A stretch of DNA of 64,000 bases from Polynucleobacter alcilacus (GTDB taxonomy: Bacteria; Pseudomonadota; Gammaproteobacteria; Burkholderiales; Burkholderiaceae), in contig NZ_JACVQD010000001.1 in NCBI RefSeq assembly GCF_018881545.1, positions 1,828,776 through 1,892,775 on the forward strand, read 5' to 3'. A program made the translations under genes and the position numbers. The notes beneath the pieces were generated by a model. It ran no database searches and was not told the origin of the DNA. It was given only the letters and a program-made list of their open reading frames with translations. Numbering within the stretch: position 1 is the stretch's first letter; every line of letters begins with the position of its first letter. Shown here in pieces: positions 18,932-26,915 of this stretch.

Positions 18932-18936
18932 GAATT

Positions 18937-19105
18937 CCCCGCCTTAGCCGCTAGGCCGTCATCCTGAACCCTAAGGTTCAAGGTGGAACGGCTACTCTGC
19001 TTCGGGTGCATTAAGAAGTTCAGGGAGTAACCAAGTCTAAGTTGGCACTGTGAACTCTCGAAACGCTCACGCCCACAAGGTAAAGATCGTTCCGGATGCT
19101 TGCGC
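18937..19105 (-). ncRNA. ssrS: 6S RNA
   Basis: The minus strand downstream of zapA carries a segment strikingly like E. coli 6S RNA: caccttgaacc, then agggttca, followed by a GC-rich closing side, and on the 5' side gagagttcacagtgcc and agacttggtta. The two outer flanks can pair as the long closing stem around an open bubble. 6S RNA mimics an open promoter, binds sigma-70 RNA polymerase and accumulates in stationary phase. Position right after zapA is the conserved locus in proteobacteria. Ends are approximate, probably within 10-20 bases. Confidence 0.8.
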
Positions 19106-19111
19106 ATCGGT

Positions 19112-19465
19112 TCAAGGAACTATTGGCCTTGGCGAACCAGGCAGGGAAAGGGTTTGCATCAAAGCATCCACTTGATCTTCAAGTTCACGAATCTGTGTTT
19201 GAAGACGCGCAACTTCATCAGGGCTGACATTGGAAGAGAGGCTTTGTTGTGTTTGATTCTTTTGCAGCGTAATGAGGTCACCAGCTATTTTGAGGGCGGC
19301 CATCATACTGGCGCGTTCAATGCTACGATTACCACCACCAATGGCCAGTTGAATTTGCTCATCAACCAATACGCATGCTTCACGAAGTAATGGCTCATGT
19401 TCAGCACTCGTGGCTAAAGTGATCTTCTGTCCAGCAAGGGTTACTTCAATGCGTTGTTGGCTCAT
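19112..19465 (-). CDS. zapA: Cell division protein ZapA
   Basis: FtsZ-associated protein that cross-links and stabilises Z-ring protofilaments. The N-terminal half (MSQQRIEVTLAGQKITLAT) forms the globular domain and the C-terminal half the dimerising coiled coil (EVARLQTQIRELEDQVDAL). The ATG at 19465 was chosen because an agagg sequence lies six bases upstream; an ATG two codons earlier is too close to it. The gene overlaps the upstream small coiled-coil gene by 20 nt and is followed immediately by 6S RNA, as in many proteobacteria. Confidence 0.92.
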   Translation of the reverse strand: MSQQRIEVTLAGQKITLATSAEHEPLLREACVLVDEQIQLAIGGGNRSIERASMMAALKIAGDLITLQKNQTQQSLSSNVSPDEVARLQTQIRELEDQVDALMQTLSLPGSPRPIVP

Positions 19466-19733
19466 TGCCATCCTCTGGGGTTGGTGGGGCAACTACTTCG
19501 CCGAGTAAGTTCAGTTGACGTCCATCACTCTGCTCTGGCAGGCGACTCAAAATATGTTGAATGCGTTTTTGTGCATCCTCAATTTTATCTTCGAGCTGAA
19601 CCCTATTACGAGATAAATCTTTAACTGCCTCTCTAACGGTTTGAACTTTCTCAGACAAGCGTTTAATTGACGCGCAAAGGGCATCCAATTCCGAATCAGC
19701 TTGTCTAGGGGAAAGAGGGGTTTGCTCGTCCAT
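19446..19733 (-). CDS. Small ZapB-like coiled-coil protein
   Basis: A 95-residue protein with a long heptad-rich region (about residues 14-68, from SELDALCASIKRLSEKVQ to RIQHIL) and no membrane segment. It is encoded just upstream of zapA and overlaps it by 20 nt, so the two are almost certainly co-translated. Proteins of this size and position are usually conserved coiled-coil proteins of the TIGR02449/ZapB-like type and are suspected partners in the division ring. The division role here is inferred only from position and the coiled coil. Confidence 0.78.
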   Translation of the reverse strand: MDEQTPLSPRQADSELDALCASIKRLSEKVQTVREAVKDLSRNRVQLEDKIEDAQKRIQHILSRLPEQSDGRQLNLLGEVVAPPTPEDGNEPTTH

Positions 19734-19814
19734 ATTGGCATTGTATCCTCTGGATTGGCGATGGGTTAGATCCTGAAAGAGAAACCCAAACCAGGCTTGT
19801 GAATGAGGAATTAT

Positions 19815-21959
19815 TTAGTTGAGAGTGTATTTTAGTGTTACAAAAACTGACCTAGGTTCGCTGGGATAGTAAAAGTGAGCACCGTTAAATGAACTTACTC
19901 CCCCATAGGTTGAGTATTGCGCATTGCCTACGTTTTTTACTATGAATCGGGCTTCCATTGCCTGGAACTTATAAGAGGTAAAAATATCTCCCACTACGTA
20001 GCCTGGCATAACGGGTGCCGCACTGTAATTATTTGGCCCAGTATCGTAATGTTGATTACTGACATAGTTAACAACTCCACCAACAGTCAAACCGCTAGTA
20101 ATCATGTAGTTCGCCCTAGCATTTAGTAGGGTATCCGGAACTATTGGGATAGCATTTCCAGCATATGGCCCATTTGCATAGTATGACTTCTGGTATTTTC
20201 CGCCTACTCCTATATTGAGAGATTGGGTAATGTTGGAGGCAACGTCAAATAAAATACCAGCTCGATTAGTCTGATAAATAGAGTTGTAGTTGTAGCCCGT
20301 GCTTGGGTTGTAGCTAATCTCATTTTGAGTCATGGATTTAAAAATCGACGAAGTAATTTTTGAATTCCAAATCGACCAGTTACCACCTATTTCATACGTT
20401 TGGGTAGTTTGAGGCTGCAAAATTCCATTAAATACGGTTTTACCAACTCCATTGGCGTCATAGCCAAACCCCCAATATTCATCGATGTTTGGGAACCGAA
20501 AGGACTGGTTCCACTTCACATACATCCGCTGGCCGGGTGAGTAATTAGCGTTTAAGGCAATGTCTCCTGCGTTAGCAGCGTACTGCTGAGTATTACTAAC
20601 TGCTCCATTGGCAGCAGTAATGGAGGTGTTAGTGGTAGAGGCTTGTTGTACCTGGCGTCGAAAGCCTCCGCTTGCCTCAAAAATTTTCCCTAAAGGAATT
20701 TTTTGCATTGCAAAGACAGAATTATTAATTTGAGTTGCATTTTGAGAATTATGGTTAAGGTTGTTGTAATACGATCCGTAGGGATTGTTATTAATATCAT
20801 TCTGATTGGCGCTAATGATTCCTTGTGACAGCGGGCTGTAGCCATCGCTACCCGCTTGATTTGCTTTGGAAAAGTCATATCCAACTATTGTGGTACCTAT
20901 TCCATCAAAGTTTGCTTTTAGTCTTGGGGATGCGGCCAGTTGCCAGCCTTGTAGTTTGGAATTCATTGCACTTCCTGCGTATCCATAGTAGTTGAAATTA
21001 CCTGGATCCAATGAAGTGAAATAATCTGCCTGCGGAGTGTAATAGAAAGATGTTTTATTGTTGTAAGAAGTATCAAGTTCAAAAACATAAGATTCGTTTA
21101 AGGTCTTAGTCAATCCCTGCCTGAAACCAGAATTATTTGTGGTCAAGTTATTGCCTGCATCCTGAGGGCGGACTGATAGCGGATTACCGGATCCGACTAG
21201 GCCCACTACTGGGCTAGCTATTTGTGAGTTTGTATAGCCGTAGTAGGCATCCACATATACACGGTCATTTCCTCCTAAATTTTGCGAAATTTTTGCGTCA
21301 ACAGAATAAGCATTTGCCGCGGTGTTTGGTCTCCATCCATTGGTATTTGAGGTATTGGCACTTATTTGATAAGTAGTTTGATCCACCGTATTTCTGAAGA
21401 TCGCATTATTGATTGATGTCCCCCAAGTACCATAGGTTGTTGAGGCTTGGTTAAAGCTTTTCTTGCCGCCATTTGTGATGATATTAATAACACCACCAAC
21501 AGCACCATTACCATACTGCACGCTTGCGCCACCTTGAAGAATTTCTATACGCTCAATGGAGTCAAGGGGAATAGATTCCCAATCGACACTCCCAGAATCA
21601 ATTGGATTAATCCTGATGCCATCAACTAACACCACTGTTGTGCTATTACCGGTTGGTCCATAGCCACCCATATCAACGGAAGCATCTAAATTAAGTGCGC
21701 TTGAATTTAATCCAGTAACACGAAGACCGCCAATTTGGGATAAGACTTGAGGGATGGTATTGGAGCTGGAGTTCTCAATCTCATCTCGTGTAATGACTTT
21801 GACATTCGCAGGAACCTCGTTAAGGTTCTCTTCAAAACGCGAACCAGTTACAACGACAGTTGATGGGGAGTTTTGCGCTAACACTAAAAATGGGTTGCTG
21901 ATAACGAAAATTGCACTGCAAATAAGGGCAAGCTTTTTCGTGTTGAACTGCTGCTTCAT
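19815..21959 (-). CDS. btuB: TonB-dependent receptor, probable cobalamin receptor BtuB
   Basis: Outer-membrane active transporter of 714 residues. A signal peptide (residues 1-28, ending FLVLAQ) is followed by a TonB-box-like STVVVTG and the plug domain (about 40-160: ENLNEVPANVKVITRDEIEN, VLVDGIRI, RIEILQGGASVQYGNGAVGG VINII pattern). The rest is rich in aromatic and Asn/Gly residues typical of a 22-strand barrel. A cobalamin riboswitch in its leader strongly suggests vitamin B12 or a corrinoid as substrate. Oddly, the last residue is asparagine (TLKYTLN) rather than the usual terminal Phe or Trp of Bam-assembled barrels. Confidence 0.88.
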   Translation of the reverse strand: MKQQFNTKKLALICSAIFVISNPFLVLAQNSPSTVVVTGSRFEENLNEVPANVKVITRDEIENSSSNTIPQVLSQIGGLRVTGLNSSALNLDASVDMGGYGPTGNSTTVVLVDGIRINPIDSGSVDWESIPLDSIERIEILQGGASVQYGNGAVGGVINIITNGGKKSFNQASTTYGTWGTSINNAIFRNTVDQTTYQISANTSNTNGWRPNTAANAYSVDAKISQNLGGNDRVYVDAYYGYTNSQIASPVVGLVGSGNPLSVRPQDAGNNLTTNNSGFRQGLTKTLNESYVFELDTSYNNKTSFYYTPQADYFTSLDPGNFNYYGYAGSAMNSKLQGWQLAASPRLKANFDGIGTTIVGYDFSKANQAGSDGYSPLSQGIISANQNDINNNPYGSYYNNLNHNSQNATQINNSVFAMQKIPLGKIFEASGGFRRQVQQASTTNTSITAANGAVSNTQQYAANAGDIALNANYSPGQRMYVKWNQSFRFPNIDEYWGFGYDANGVGKTVFNGILQPQTTQTYEIGGNWSIWNSKITSSIFKSMTQNEISYNPSTGYNYNSIYQTNRAGILFDVASNITQSLNIGVGGKYQKSYYANGPYAGNAIPIVPDTLLNARANYMITSGLTVGGVVNYVSNQHYDTGPNNYSAAPVMPGYVVGDIFTSYKFQAMEARFIVKNVGNAQYSTYGGVSSFNGAHFYYPSEPRSVFVTLKYTLN

Positions 21960-22104
21960 TTAAAACTTTCTGTTGTCGAATGCCTAGCTCACTTCCCCGT
22001 AAGCTGGGTCGAACAGAATTCCCGTGCAGGAGTTCAGGCGTCAATTTGGCGTCGGATCGATAGATAGGGCGCTGTCATCGGCGCGCGAAGGTCCCCGTCC
22101 GCGA

Positions 22105-22275
22105 AATTCCACCTGTCTTGGCCGGTATCCGGGCTAGTAAATCTCAGAATCTGGCCTTCCCATGCGATTGACGCGCACAGTGGCTTTGTCAGATTCCTGA
22201 CACTTTTACCTTGATAAAAGTGCATTTACTTACCGTTGCGGGGGCAGCACACGTTTAGTGTTTCCCGTTTAACTT
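22105..22275 (-). promoter_or_regulatory. Cobalamin riboswitch
   Basis: Read on the minus strand, the leader of the TonB receptor shows the adenosylcobalamin aptamer blocks in order: gttaaacgggaa, gtgctgcccccgcaacggtaag, a peripheral stem, gccactgtg, the core atgggaagg, and the closing agcccggataccggccaaga. This is the family arrangement for class I cobalamin riboswitches, which repress B12 uptake or synthesis genes when the coenzyme is abundant. About 145 nt separate it from the ATG; a hairpin with a ggggaa loop near 21983-22003 may belong to the expression platform. Ends are approximate. Confidence 0.93.
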
Positions 22276-22293
22276 TATTGCACTGCAATAAAG
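22273..22293. promoter_or_regulatory. Near-perfect palindrome at the btuB/FNR-like divergent promoter
   Basis: Arms ctttattgca (22273-22282) and tgcaataaag (22284-22293) are perfect complements around one central base. A one-base loop is poor for an RNA hairpin but typical of a dimeric protein's operator. It lies at the outer edge of the riboswitch, between the divergent btuB and FNR-like genes. Confidence 0.45.
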
Positions 22294-22399
22294 CACCACT
22301 ACCTGCCAATTCTAACTTAGGTCATCGGAGATTCCTACTTTCTGCACTAATAAAGCCTACAATACGGGGTCTAGGATGAAGGATTCATGGCCGTATTAG
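22294..22399. other. Divergent promoter stretch between btuB leader and FNR-like gene
   Basis: Just over 100 bases with no gene. It should contain the start points for the riboswitch-controlled receptor (minus) and the FNR-like gene (plus). On the minus strand ttagaa and tttatt are 17 bases apart and could be a weak -35/-10 pair. A direct repeat of gtattagat spans the start of the regulator gene. Confidence 0.35.
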
Positions 22400-23017
22400 A
22401 TGACTGTATTAGATAAGCACCCCGAAAAAAACCTGATTCGTCTTCAGTTGAGCCAAAACTCAGTCCTAAAAAGCTTAGATTCAGAGACGATGGCCGATTT
22501 AGAGCGTCATTTAGAGATCTCAGACCTCAAAAAGTCCGAAATTTTGCTGCACCAAGGTGACCATCAAATGGAGCAGTACTTTGTCTTGGATGGCATCCTC
22601 AAGCGCATTGTTTCTAGTGCTGATGCAAAAGAGATGATTTTGCGGTTTGCAATCGAAAAAGATATTGAAACAAGCTATGCTGCCTGGCGTCTGAAGACCG
22701 CCGCACCTTATAGCATCGCCTGTGTTACCAAGTCCCGGGTAGCCCGCATGCCCCTGAAGAAATGGGCTGAATTCCTGGAGCTACACAAGCCCTTAAAGGA
22801 AAGTTTTGAGTTTGAGGTGATGCGTCTGATGAGTGAGATCATGGCCCATACCATCACTTTGCACATGCTTGATGCCCCAGGACGAGTAGAGCGCTTTCTC
22901 CGAAAATACGAGGCTTTATTTGAGCTGCTGCCTAAAAAGGAGCTTGCCGCTTATCTCAATCTCTCCCCAGAGACCTTGAGCCGCCTCAAAACAAAGCATA
23001 AAGAGCTTTTTGTCTAA
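22400..23017 (+). CDS. CRP/FNR family transcriptional regulator
   Basis: A 205-residue regulator with a cyclic-nucleotide-type beta-roll (about residues 20-125), a dimerisation helix and a C-terminal helix-turn-helix (181-199). The recognition helix reads SPETLSRLK: E191, S194 and R195 match the E-x-x-S-R contacts of FNR, not the R-E-x-x-x-R pattern of CRP, so a TTGA-N6-TCAA type site is expected. The N-terminal cysteine cluster of FNR is absent (only C108), so an Fe-S oxygen sensor is unlikely. It lies upstream of oxc with such a box in between and is probably the local regulator. Confidence 0.88.
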   Translation: MTVLDKHPEKNLIRLQLSQNSVLKSLDSETMADLERHLEISDLKKSEILLHQGDHQMEQYFVLDGILKRIVSSADAKEMILRFAIEKDIETSYAAWRLKTAAPYSIACVTKSRVARMPLKKWAEFLELHKPLKESFEFEVMRLMSEIMAHTITLHMLDAPGRVERFLRKYEALFELLPKKELAAYLNLSPETLSRLKTKHKELFV

Positions 23018-23026
23018 GCTAACCGC

Positions 23027-23040
23027 CCTGTAATTACAGG
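23027..23040. repeat. 14-bp perfect palindrome after the FNR-like gene
   Basis: The sequence cctgtaattacagg is fully self-complementary, beginning 9 bases after the regulator's stop codon. It has no loop and no following T-run, so an intrinsic terminator is unlikely. It may be a second operator in the oxc promoter region. Confidence 0.4.
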
Positions 23041-23053
23041 ATTTAGGGGGAAA

Positions 23054-23067
23054 TTGACCGAAGTCAA
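23054..23067. promoter_or_regulatory. FNR-type box upstream of oxc
   Basis: TTGAC-CGAA-GTCAA is a perfect inverted repeat with the 5-4-5 geometry of FNR/DNR sites (consensus TTGAT-N4-ATCAA). It ends 151 bases before the oxc ATG and starts 37 bases after the regulator gene. It is nested in a larger repeat formed by flanking ggggg and ccccc tracts. The regulator's E-x-x-S-R recognition helix fits such a site. Confidence 0.6.
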
Positions 23068-23218
23068 TGATGAACCCCCACCCCAAGCCTAATATTCACC
23101 TCTGCCTAAGCGGGGCATTGAAACCCGTTGTGCGATTAATAACTTAATTGGAGACATTAGCGAAAGCTAAAATTGCAAGTTCTCAACAAGCGCTCTTGTA
23201 ATTCATATAAAAATTTCT

Positions 23219-24928
23219 ATGACAACTGATAACCAAAACACACAATTAACTGACGGCTTTCATCTCGTCATTGATGCTTTAAAGGCGAATGACTTAAATA
23301 CGATTTTCGGTCTGGTTGGAATTCCAATTACTGACCTCTGTCGTTTGGCTCAAGCTGAGGGTTTACGTTTTATTGGTTTCCGTCATGAGCAGCATGCAGG
23401 TAATGCTGCAGCCATTGCTGGATATATGACTCAAAAGCCTGGTATTTGCATGACTGTTTCTGCGCCGGGTTTCTTAAACGGCTTAACAGCGCTTGCCAAC
23501 GCAACCGTCAATTGTTTCCCGATGATTTTGATTTCTGGCTCCAGTGAGCGTGAAATCGTTGACTTGCAGCAGGGTGATTACGAAGAGATGGATCAGCTCA
23601 ATGCAGCCAAGCCGTATTGCAAAGCTGCATACCGCATTAATCATATTGAGGATATCGGCATCGGTTTTGCTCGCGCAATTCGTGCGGCTGTTTCTGGCCG
23701 CCCAGGTGGTGTGTATTTGGATTTACCAGCACAGTTGCTGGCACAGACCATGCCTGTTGAAGAAGCCAAAAAATCCATCTTCAAAGTGATCGATCCAGTT
23801 CCACGTCAGATCCCAGCGGCTGATGCAGTTGAGCGGGCATTGAATGTGTTGAAAGGTGCTAAGCGTCCCTTGATTCTCTTGGGTAAAGGCGCTGCCTATG
23901 CACAAGCAGATAAAGAGGTTCGCGACCTGATTGAGAAATCCGGTATTCCTTACTTGCCGATGTCGATGGCAAAAGGTTTGTTACCTGATAACCATCCACA
24001 ATCTGTTTCTGCAGCCCGTTCATTTGTTTTGGCTGAGGCCGATGCAGTCATGTTGGTTGGTGCGCGTTTAAATTGGTTGCTTGCACACGGTAAGGGTAAG
24101 ACTTGGGGTAAAGATCCTAAGAAATTTATTCAGATCGATATTCAGGCAAATGAAGTTGATAGCAACGTCCAAATTGATGCCCCATTGATTGGCGATATTG
24201 GCTCATGTGTTGGCGAGCTCTTAAAGGGCATTGCAGCTGTTCCTAAACCCAGCGCTGAGTGGATTAATGCCATCAATGAAAAGAAAGATAAGAACTTAGC
24301 CAAGATGGCAGAGACATTGGCTAAAGATGTAAGCCCAATGAACTTCCATGGCGCATTACGTGCGATTCGTGATGTGATCAAAAAGAATCCCGATGTGAAC
24401 TTGGTAAACGAGGGTGCAAACACACTCGACTTTTGCCGTGCGATTGTAGATATGTACAAGCCGCGTAAGCGCTTTGACTCCGGTACTTGGGGAATCATGG
24501 GTATCGGTATGGGTTACGCCATTGGCGCTTCTGTGACTAGCGGATTGCCAACGGTTGCAGTAGAGGGTGATAGTGCATTCGGCTTCAGCGGCATGGAGTT
24601 AGAGACCATTTGCCGTTACAACTTACCAATTACGGCTGTGGTATTCAATAACAACGGCGTTTATCGCGGCACTGATGTGAATCCTACTGGTGGCGCTGAT
24701 ATGGCTCCAACCGTATTCATTAAAGACGCACGTTACGACAAGATGATGGAAGCGTTTGGTGGAGTAGGTTATTACGTAACTACCCCAGCAGAATTAGAGG
24801 CAGCGTTAACAGAAGCGATTGCTGCCGGTAAACCAGCCCTCATCAATGCCGTTATTGATGAGACTGCAGGTACTGAGAGTGGGCGTTTAACGAATTTGAA
24901 CCCATCCTCAGCGGCTACTAAGAAATAA
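23219..24928 (+). CDS. oxc: Oxalyl-CoA decarboxylase
   Basis: Thiamine diphosphate enzyme converting oxalyl-CoA to formyl-CoA and CO2. The 569-residue protein has the three-domain ThDP fold: the PYR domain with catalytic glutamate E57 in [19 protein letters not shown], a middle domain (about 190-320), and the PP domain with the cofactor motif [19 protein letters not shown] followed by FNNNGVYRG. The sequence closely follows E. coli YfdU and Oxalobacter Oxc. The downstream formyl-CoA transferase completes the oxalate cycle: CoA transfer to oxalate, decarboxylation, release of formate. Confidence 0.96.
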   Translation: MTTDNQNTQLTDGFHLVIDALKANDLNTIFGLVGIPITDLCRLAQAEGLRFIGFRHEQHAGNAAAIAGYMTQKPGICMTVSAPGFLNGLTALANATVNCFPMILISGSSEREIVDLQQGDYEEMDQLNAAKPYCKAAYRINHIEDIGIGFARAIRAAVSGRPGGVYLDLPAQLLAQTMPVEEAKKSIFKVIDPVPRQIPAADAVERALNVLKGAKRPLILLGKGAAYAQADKEVRDLIEKSGIPYLPMSMAKGLLPDNHPQSVSAARSFVLAEADAVMLVGARLNWLLAHGKGKTWGKDPKKFIQIDIQANEVDSNVQIDAPLIGDIGSCVGELLKGIAAVPKPSAEWINAINEKKDKNLAKMAETLAKDVSPMNFHGALRAIRDVIKKNPDVNLVNEGANTLDFCRAIVDMYKPRKRFDSGTWGIMGIGMGYAIGASVTSGLPTVAVEGDSAFGFSGMELETICRYNLPITAVVFNNNGVYRGTDVNPTGGADMAPTVFIKDARYDKMMEAFGGVGYYVTTPAELEAALTEAIAAGKPALINAVIDETAGTESGRLTNLNPSSAATKK

Positions 24929-25028
24929 GATTCACAATCCGATTTTGTAGTAATAAATAGTTAATATTTTTAGATTAAATTAAGTAACAAATAAGAAACA
25001 AACAAGAAACACTCAAGGAGAAACAAAC

Positions 25029-26279
25029 ATGACTAAACCATTAGACGGTATTCGTATTATTGACTTCACCCACGTACAAGCAGGTCCTGCATGTACTCAG
25101 CTTTTGGCTTGGTATGGTGCTGACGTTATTAAAGTAGAGCGTCCAGGTTCTGGCGACGTCACCCGCAGCCAATTACGCGATATTCCAGGTGCAGATGCGC
25201 TGTACTTCACTATGCTCAACGGTAATAAGCGTTCTTTGACACTCGACACCAAGACTCAAGAAGGTAAGGAAGTATTGGAAAAGATGATCAAGACTTCTGA
25301 TGTCATGGTTGAGAACTTCGGTCCTGGCGCTTTGGATCGTATGGGTTTTTCTTGGGCACGTATTCAAGAGTTGAACCCAAAAATGATTTTGGCTTCTGTT
25401 AAAGGCTTTAGCGATGGCCACTCATACGAAGATTTGAAAGTGTATGAGAACGTCGCTCAGTGTGCTGGAGGCGCAGCTTCTACTACTGGTTTCTGGGATG
25501 GTCCTCCTACAGTTTCTGCCGCTGCTTTGGGCGACTCTAATACGGGTATGCACTTGGCGATTGGTATTTTGACTGCCTTGATGCAGCGTGATAAAACTGG
25601 CCGTGGTCAAAAAGTGTCTTGCTCAATGCAAGATGCTGTATTGAACTTGTGCCGTGTGAAGTTACGCGATCAACAACGTTTGGACAAAATTGGCTATTTG
25701 GAAGAGTATCCACAGTATCCACACGGTTCATTCACTGACGTCGTTCCACGCGGCGGTAACGCTGGCGGCGGCGGTCAGCCAGGCTGGGTATTGAAGTGTA
25801 AGGGCTGGGAAACCGATCCAAACGCATATATCTACTTCACTATTCAAGGTCATGCTTGGGAGCCGATTACTAAGGCCATCGGCAAACCAGAATGGGCAAC
25901 TGACCCTGCTTATATGACTGCTGAAGCTCGTCAAGACAAGATTTTTGATATCTTCGCAACCATTGAAGATTGGCTCAAAGACAAGACTAAATATGAAGCT
26001 GTGGACATTCTCCGCAAGTTTGATATTCCGTGCGCGCCAGTTTTCTCCATGAAAGAATTGGCTGCTTCACCTGACCTACGTAAGAGTGGCTCAATCGTTG
26101 AAGTGGATCACAAAGTACGCGGTAAGTATTTGACTATTGGTAGCCCAATCAAGTTCTCTGATTTAGAAATCGAAGTGAAGCCATCTCCAGTATTAGGTGA
26201 GCACACTGATGAAGTGTTGGCTGATCTTGGCTATAGCGCTGATGACATCACTAAGTTGCACGCAGCAAAAGCAGTTTAA
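25029..26279 (+). CDS. frc: Formyl-CoA:oxalate CoA-transferase (first copy)
   Basis: Class III CoA-transferase exchanging CoA between formyl-CoA and oxalate. The 416-residue protein begins [20 protein letters not shown]. The catalytic aspartate D169 falls in [15 protein letters not shown], and the mobile glycine loop [12 protein letters not shown] is intact. Residue 48 is glutamine, as in E. coli YfdW, rather than the tryptophan of Oxalobacter Frc. A strong ribosome-binding site (aaggag) precedes the ATG. It follows oxc by about 100 nt and ends at a good intrinsic terminator, so oxc-frc form one unit. Confidence 0.95.
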   Translation: MTKPLDGIRIIDFTHVQAGPACTQLLAWYGADVIKVERPGSGDVTRSQLRDIPGADALYFTMLNGNKRSLTLDTKTQEGKEVLEKMIKTSDVMVENFGPGALDRMGFSWARIQELNPKMILASVKGFSDGHSYEDLKVYENVAQCAGGAASTTGFWDGPPTVSAAALGDSNTGMHLAIGILTALMQRDKTGRGQKVSCSMQDAVLNLCRVKLRDQQRLDKIGYLEEYPQYPHGSFTDVVPRGGNAGGGGQPGWVLKCKGWETDPNAYIYFTIQGHAWEPITKAIGKPEWATDPAYMTAEARQDKIFDIFATIEDWLKDKTKYEAVDILRKFDIPCAPVFSMKELAASPDLRKSGSIVEVDHKVRGKYLTIGSPIKFSDLEIEVKPSPVLGEHTDEVLADLGYSADDITKLHAAKAV

Positions 26280-26305
26280 TAACGATTACAATCGGTATTT
26301 ATTGG

Positions 26306-26331
26306 AAGGCGCTCCTCGTGGGCGCCTTTTT
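26306..26331 (+). terminator. Intrinsic terminator after frc
   Basis: Arms aaggcgc (26306-26312) and gcgcctt (26322-26328) form a GC-rich hairpin running into a T-tract. It lies about 25 nt after the frc stop and separates oxc-frc from the PAS gene. Confidence 0.85.
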
Positions 26332-26349
26332 ATTCTATAGACAGACCCT

Positions 26350-26778
26350 ATGAAGACAAGCGTTGATTTACATCAGTTGGTAGAGTGTGTTGGAGATGCC
26401 ATCATCGTAGTTGATGCTCATGAAAAAATTGTAATGTGGAATCCTGCGGCTACTCGTATCTTTGGGTATTCCGAGGCAGAAGCCTTGGGAAATACTTTAG
26501 ATTTGATTGTGCCCGAGCGCCAACGCCATCGACATAATGAGGGCTGCCGTAAGTCAATGGAAACTGGTATCACGCGTTATGGCACATCATTATTAAAAGT
26601 GCCAGCTCTCCATAAGAACGGAAGCATGCTTTCAATCGCTTTTACGGTAGGTATGCTGTTTGATGAAAATCAGAAGGTCAATGGGATTGTGGCAACCATA
26701 CGGGATGAGACCGAGCGTTTTGCCGAAGAAAGAGCCCTTAAAAAGCGCCTTTCTGATCTTGAAAGTCCCCAGCCCTAG
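26350..26778 (+). CDS. Single PAS-domain protein
   Basis: A 142-residue protein made almost entirely of one PAS domain (about residues 8-122) with a short charged helical tail (ETERFAEERALKKRL) like the linker that normally joins PAS to an output domain. No kinase, cyclase or DNA-binding domain follows. PERQRHRHNEG resembles the FixL/Dos segment carrying the heme-binding histidine, with H62 at the position of the FixL proximal histidine, but the distal arginine is not conserved (leucine). It lies between two formyl-CoA transferase genes. Heme or flavin binding is a guess; a signalling or protein-interaction role is likely. Confidence 0.8.
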   Translation: MKTSVDLHQLVECVGDAIIVVDAHEKIVMWNPAATRIFGYSEAEALGNTLDLIVPERQRHRHNEGCRKSMETGITRYGTSLLKVPALHKNGSMLSIAFTVGMLFDENQKVNGIVATIRDETERFAEERALKKRLSDLESPQP

Positions 26779-26823
26779 CCACATATAGCCTTTAGTACGA
26801 CCAATAAAGGCTGAGTAGGGATT

Positions 26824-26844
26824 TATGCCCAATAATTGGGCATA
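26824..26844. promoter_or_regulatory. Palindrome upstream of the second frc gene
   Basis: Arms tatgcccaat (26824-26833) and attgggcata (26835-26844) are perfect complements around a single base. It lies 71 nt before the second frc start and 45 nt after the PAS gene. There is no T-run, and the centre is too tight for a good RNA loop, so an operator is more likely than a terminator. Confidence 0.45.
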
Positions 26845-26915
26845 TTTGATCTACCCTGATTTCTCGCTGGTAAAATTATTACAAATCAATATTTTATTTT
26901 ATTAGGACTTAAATC

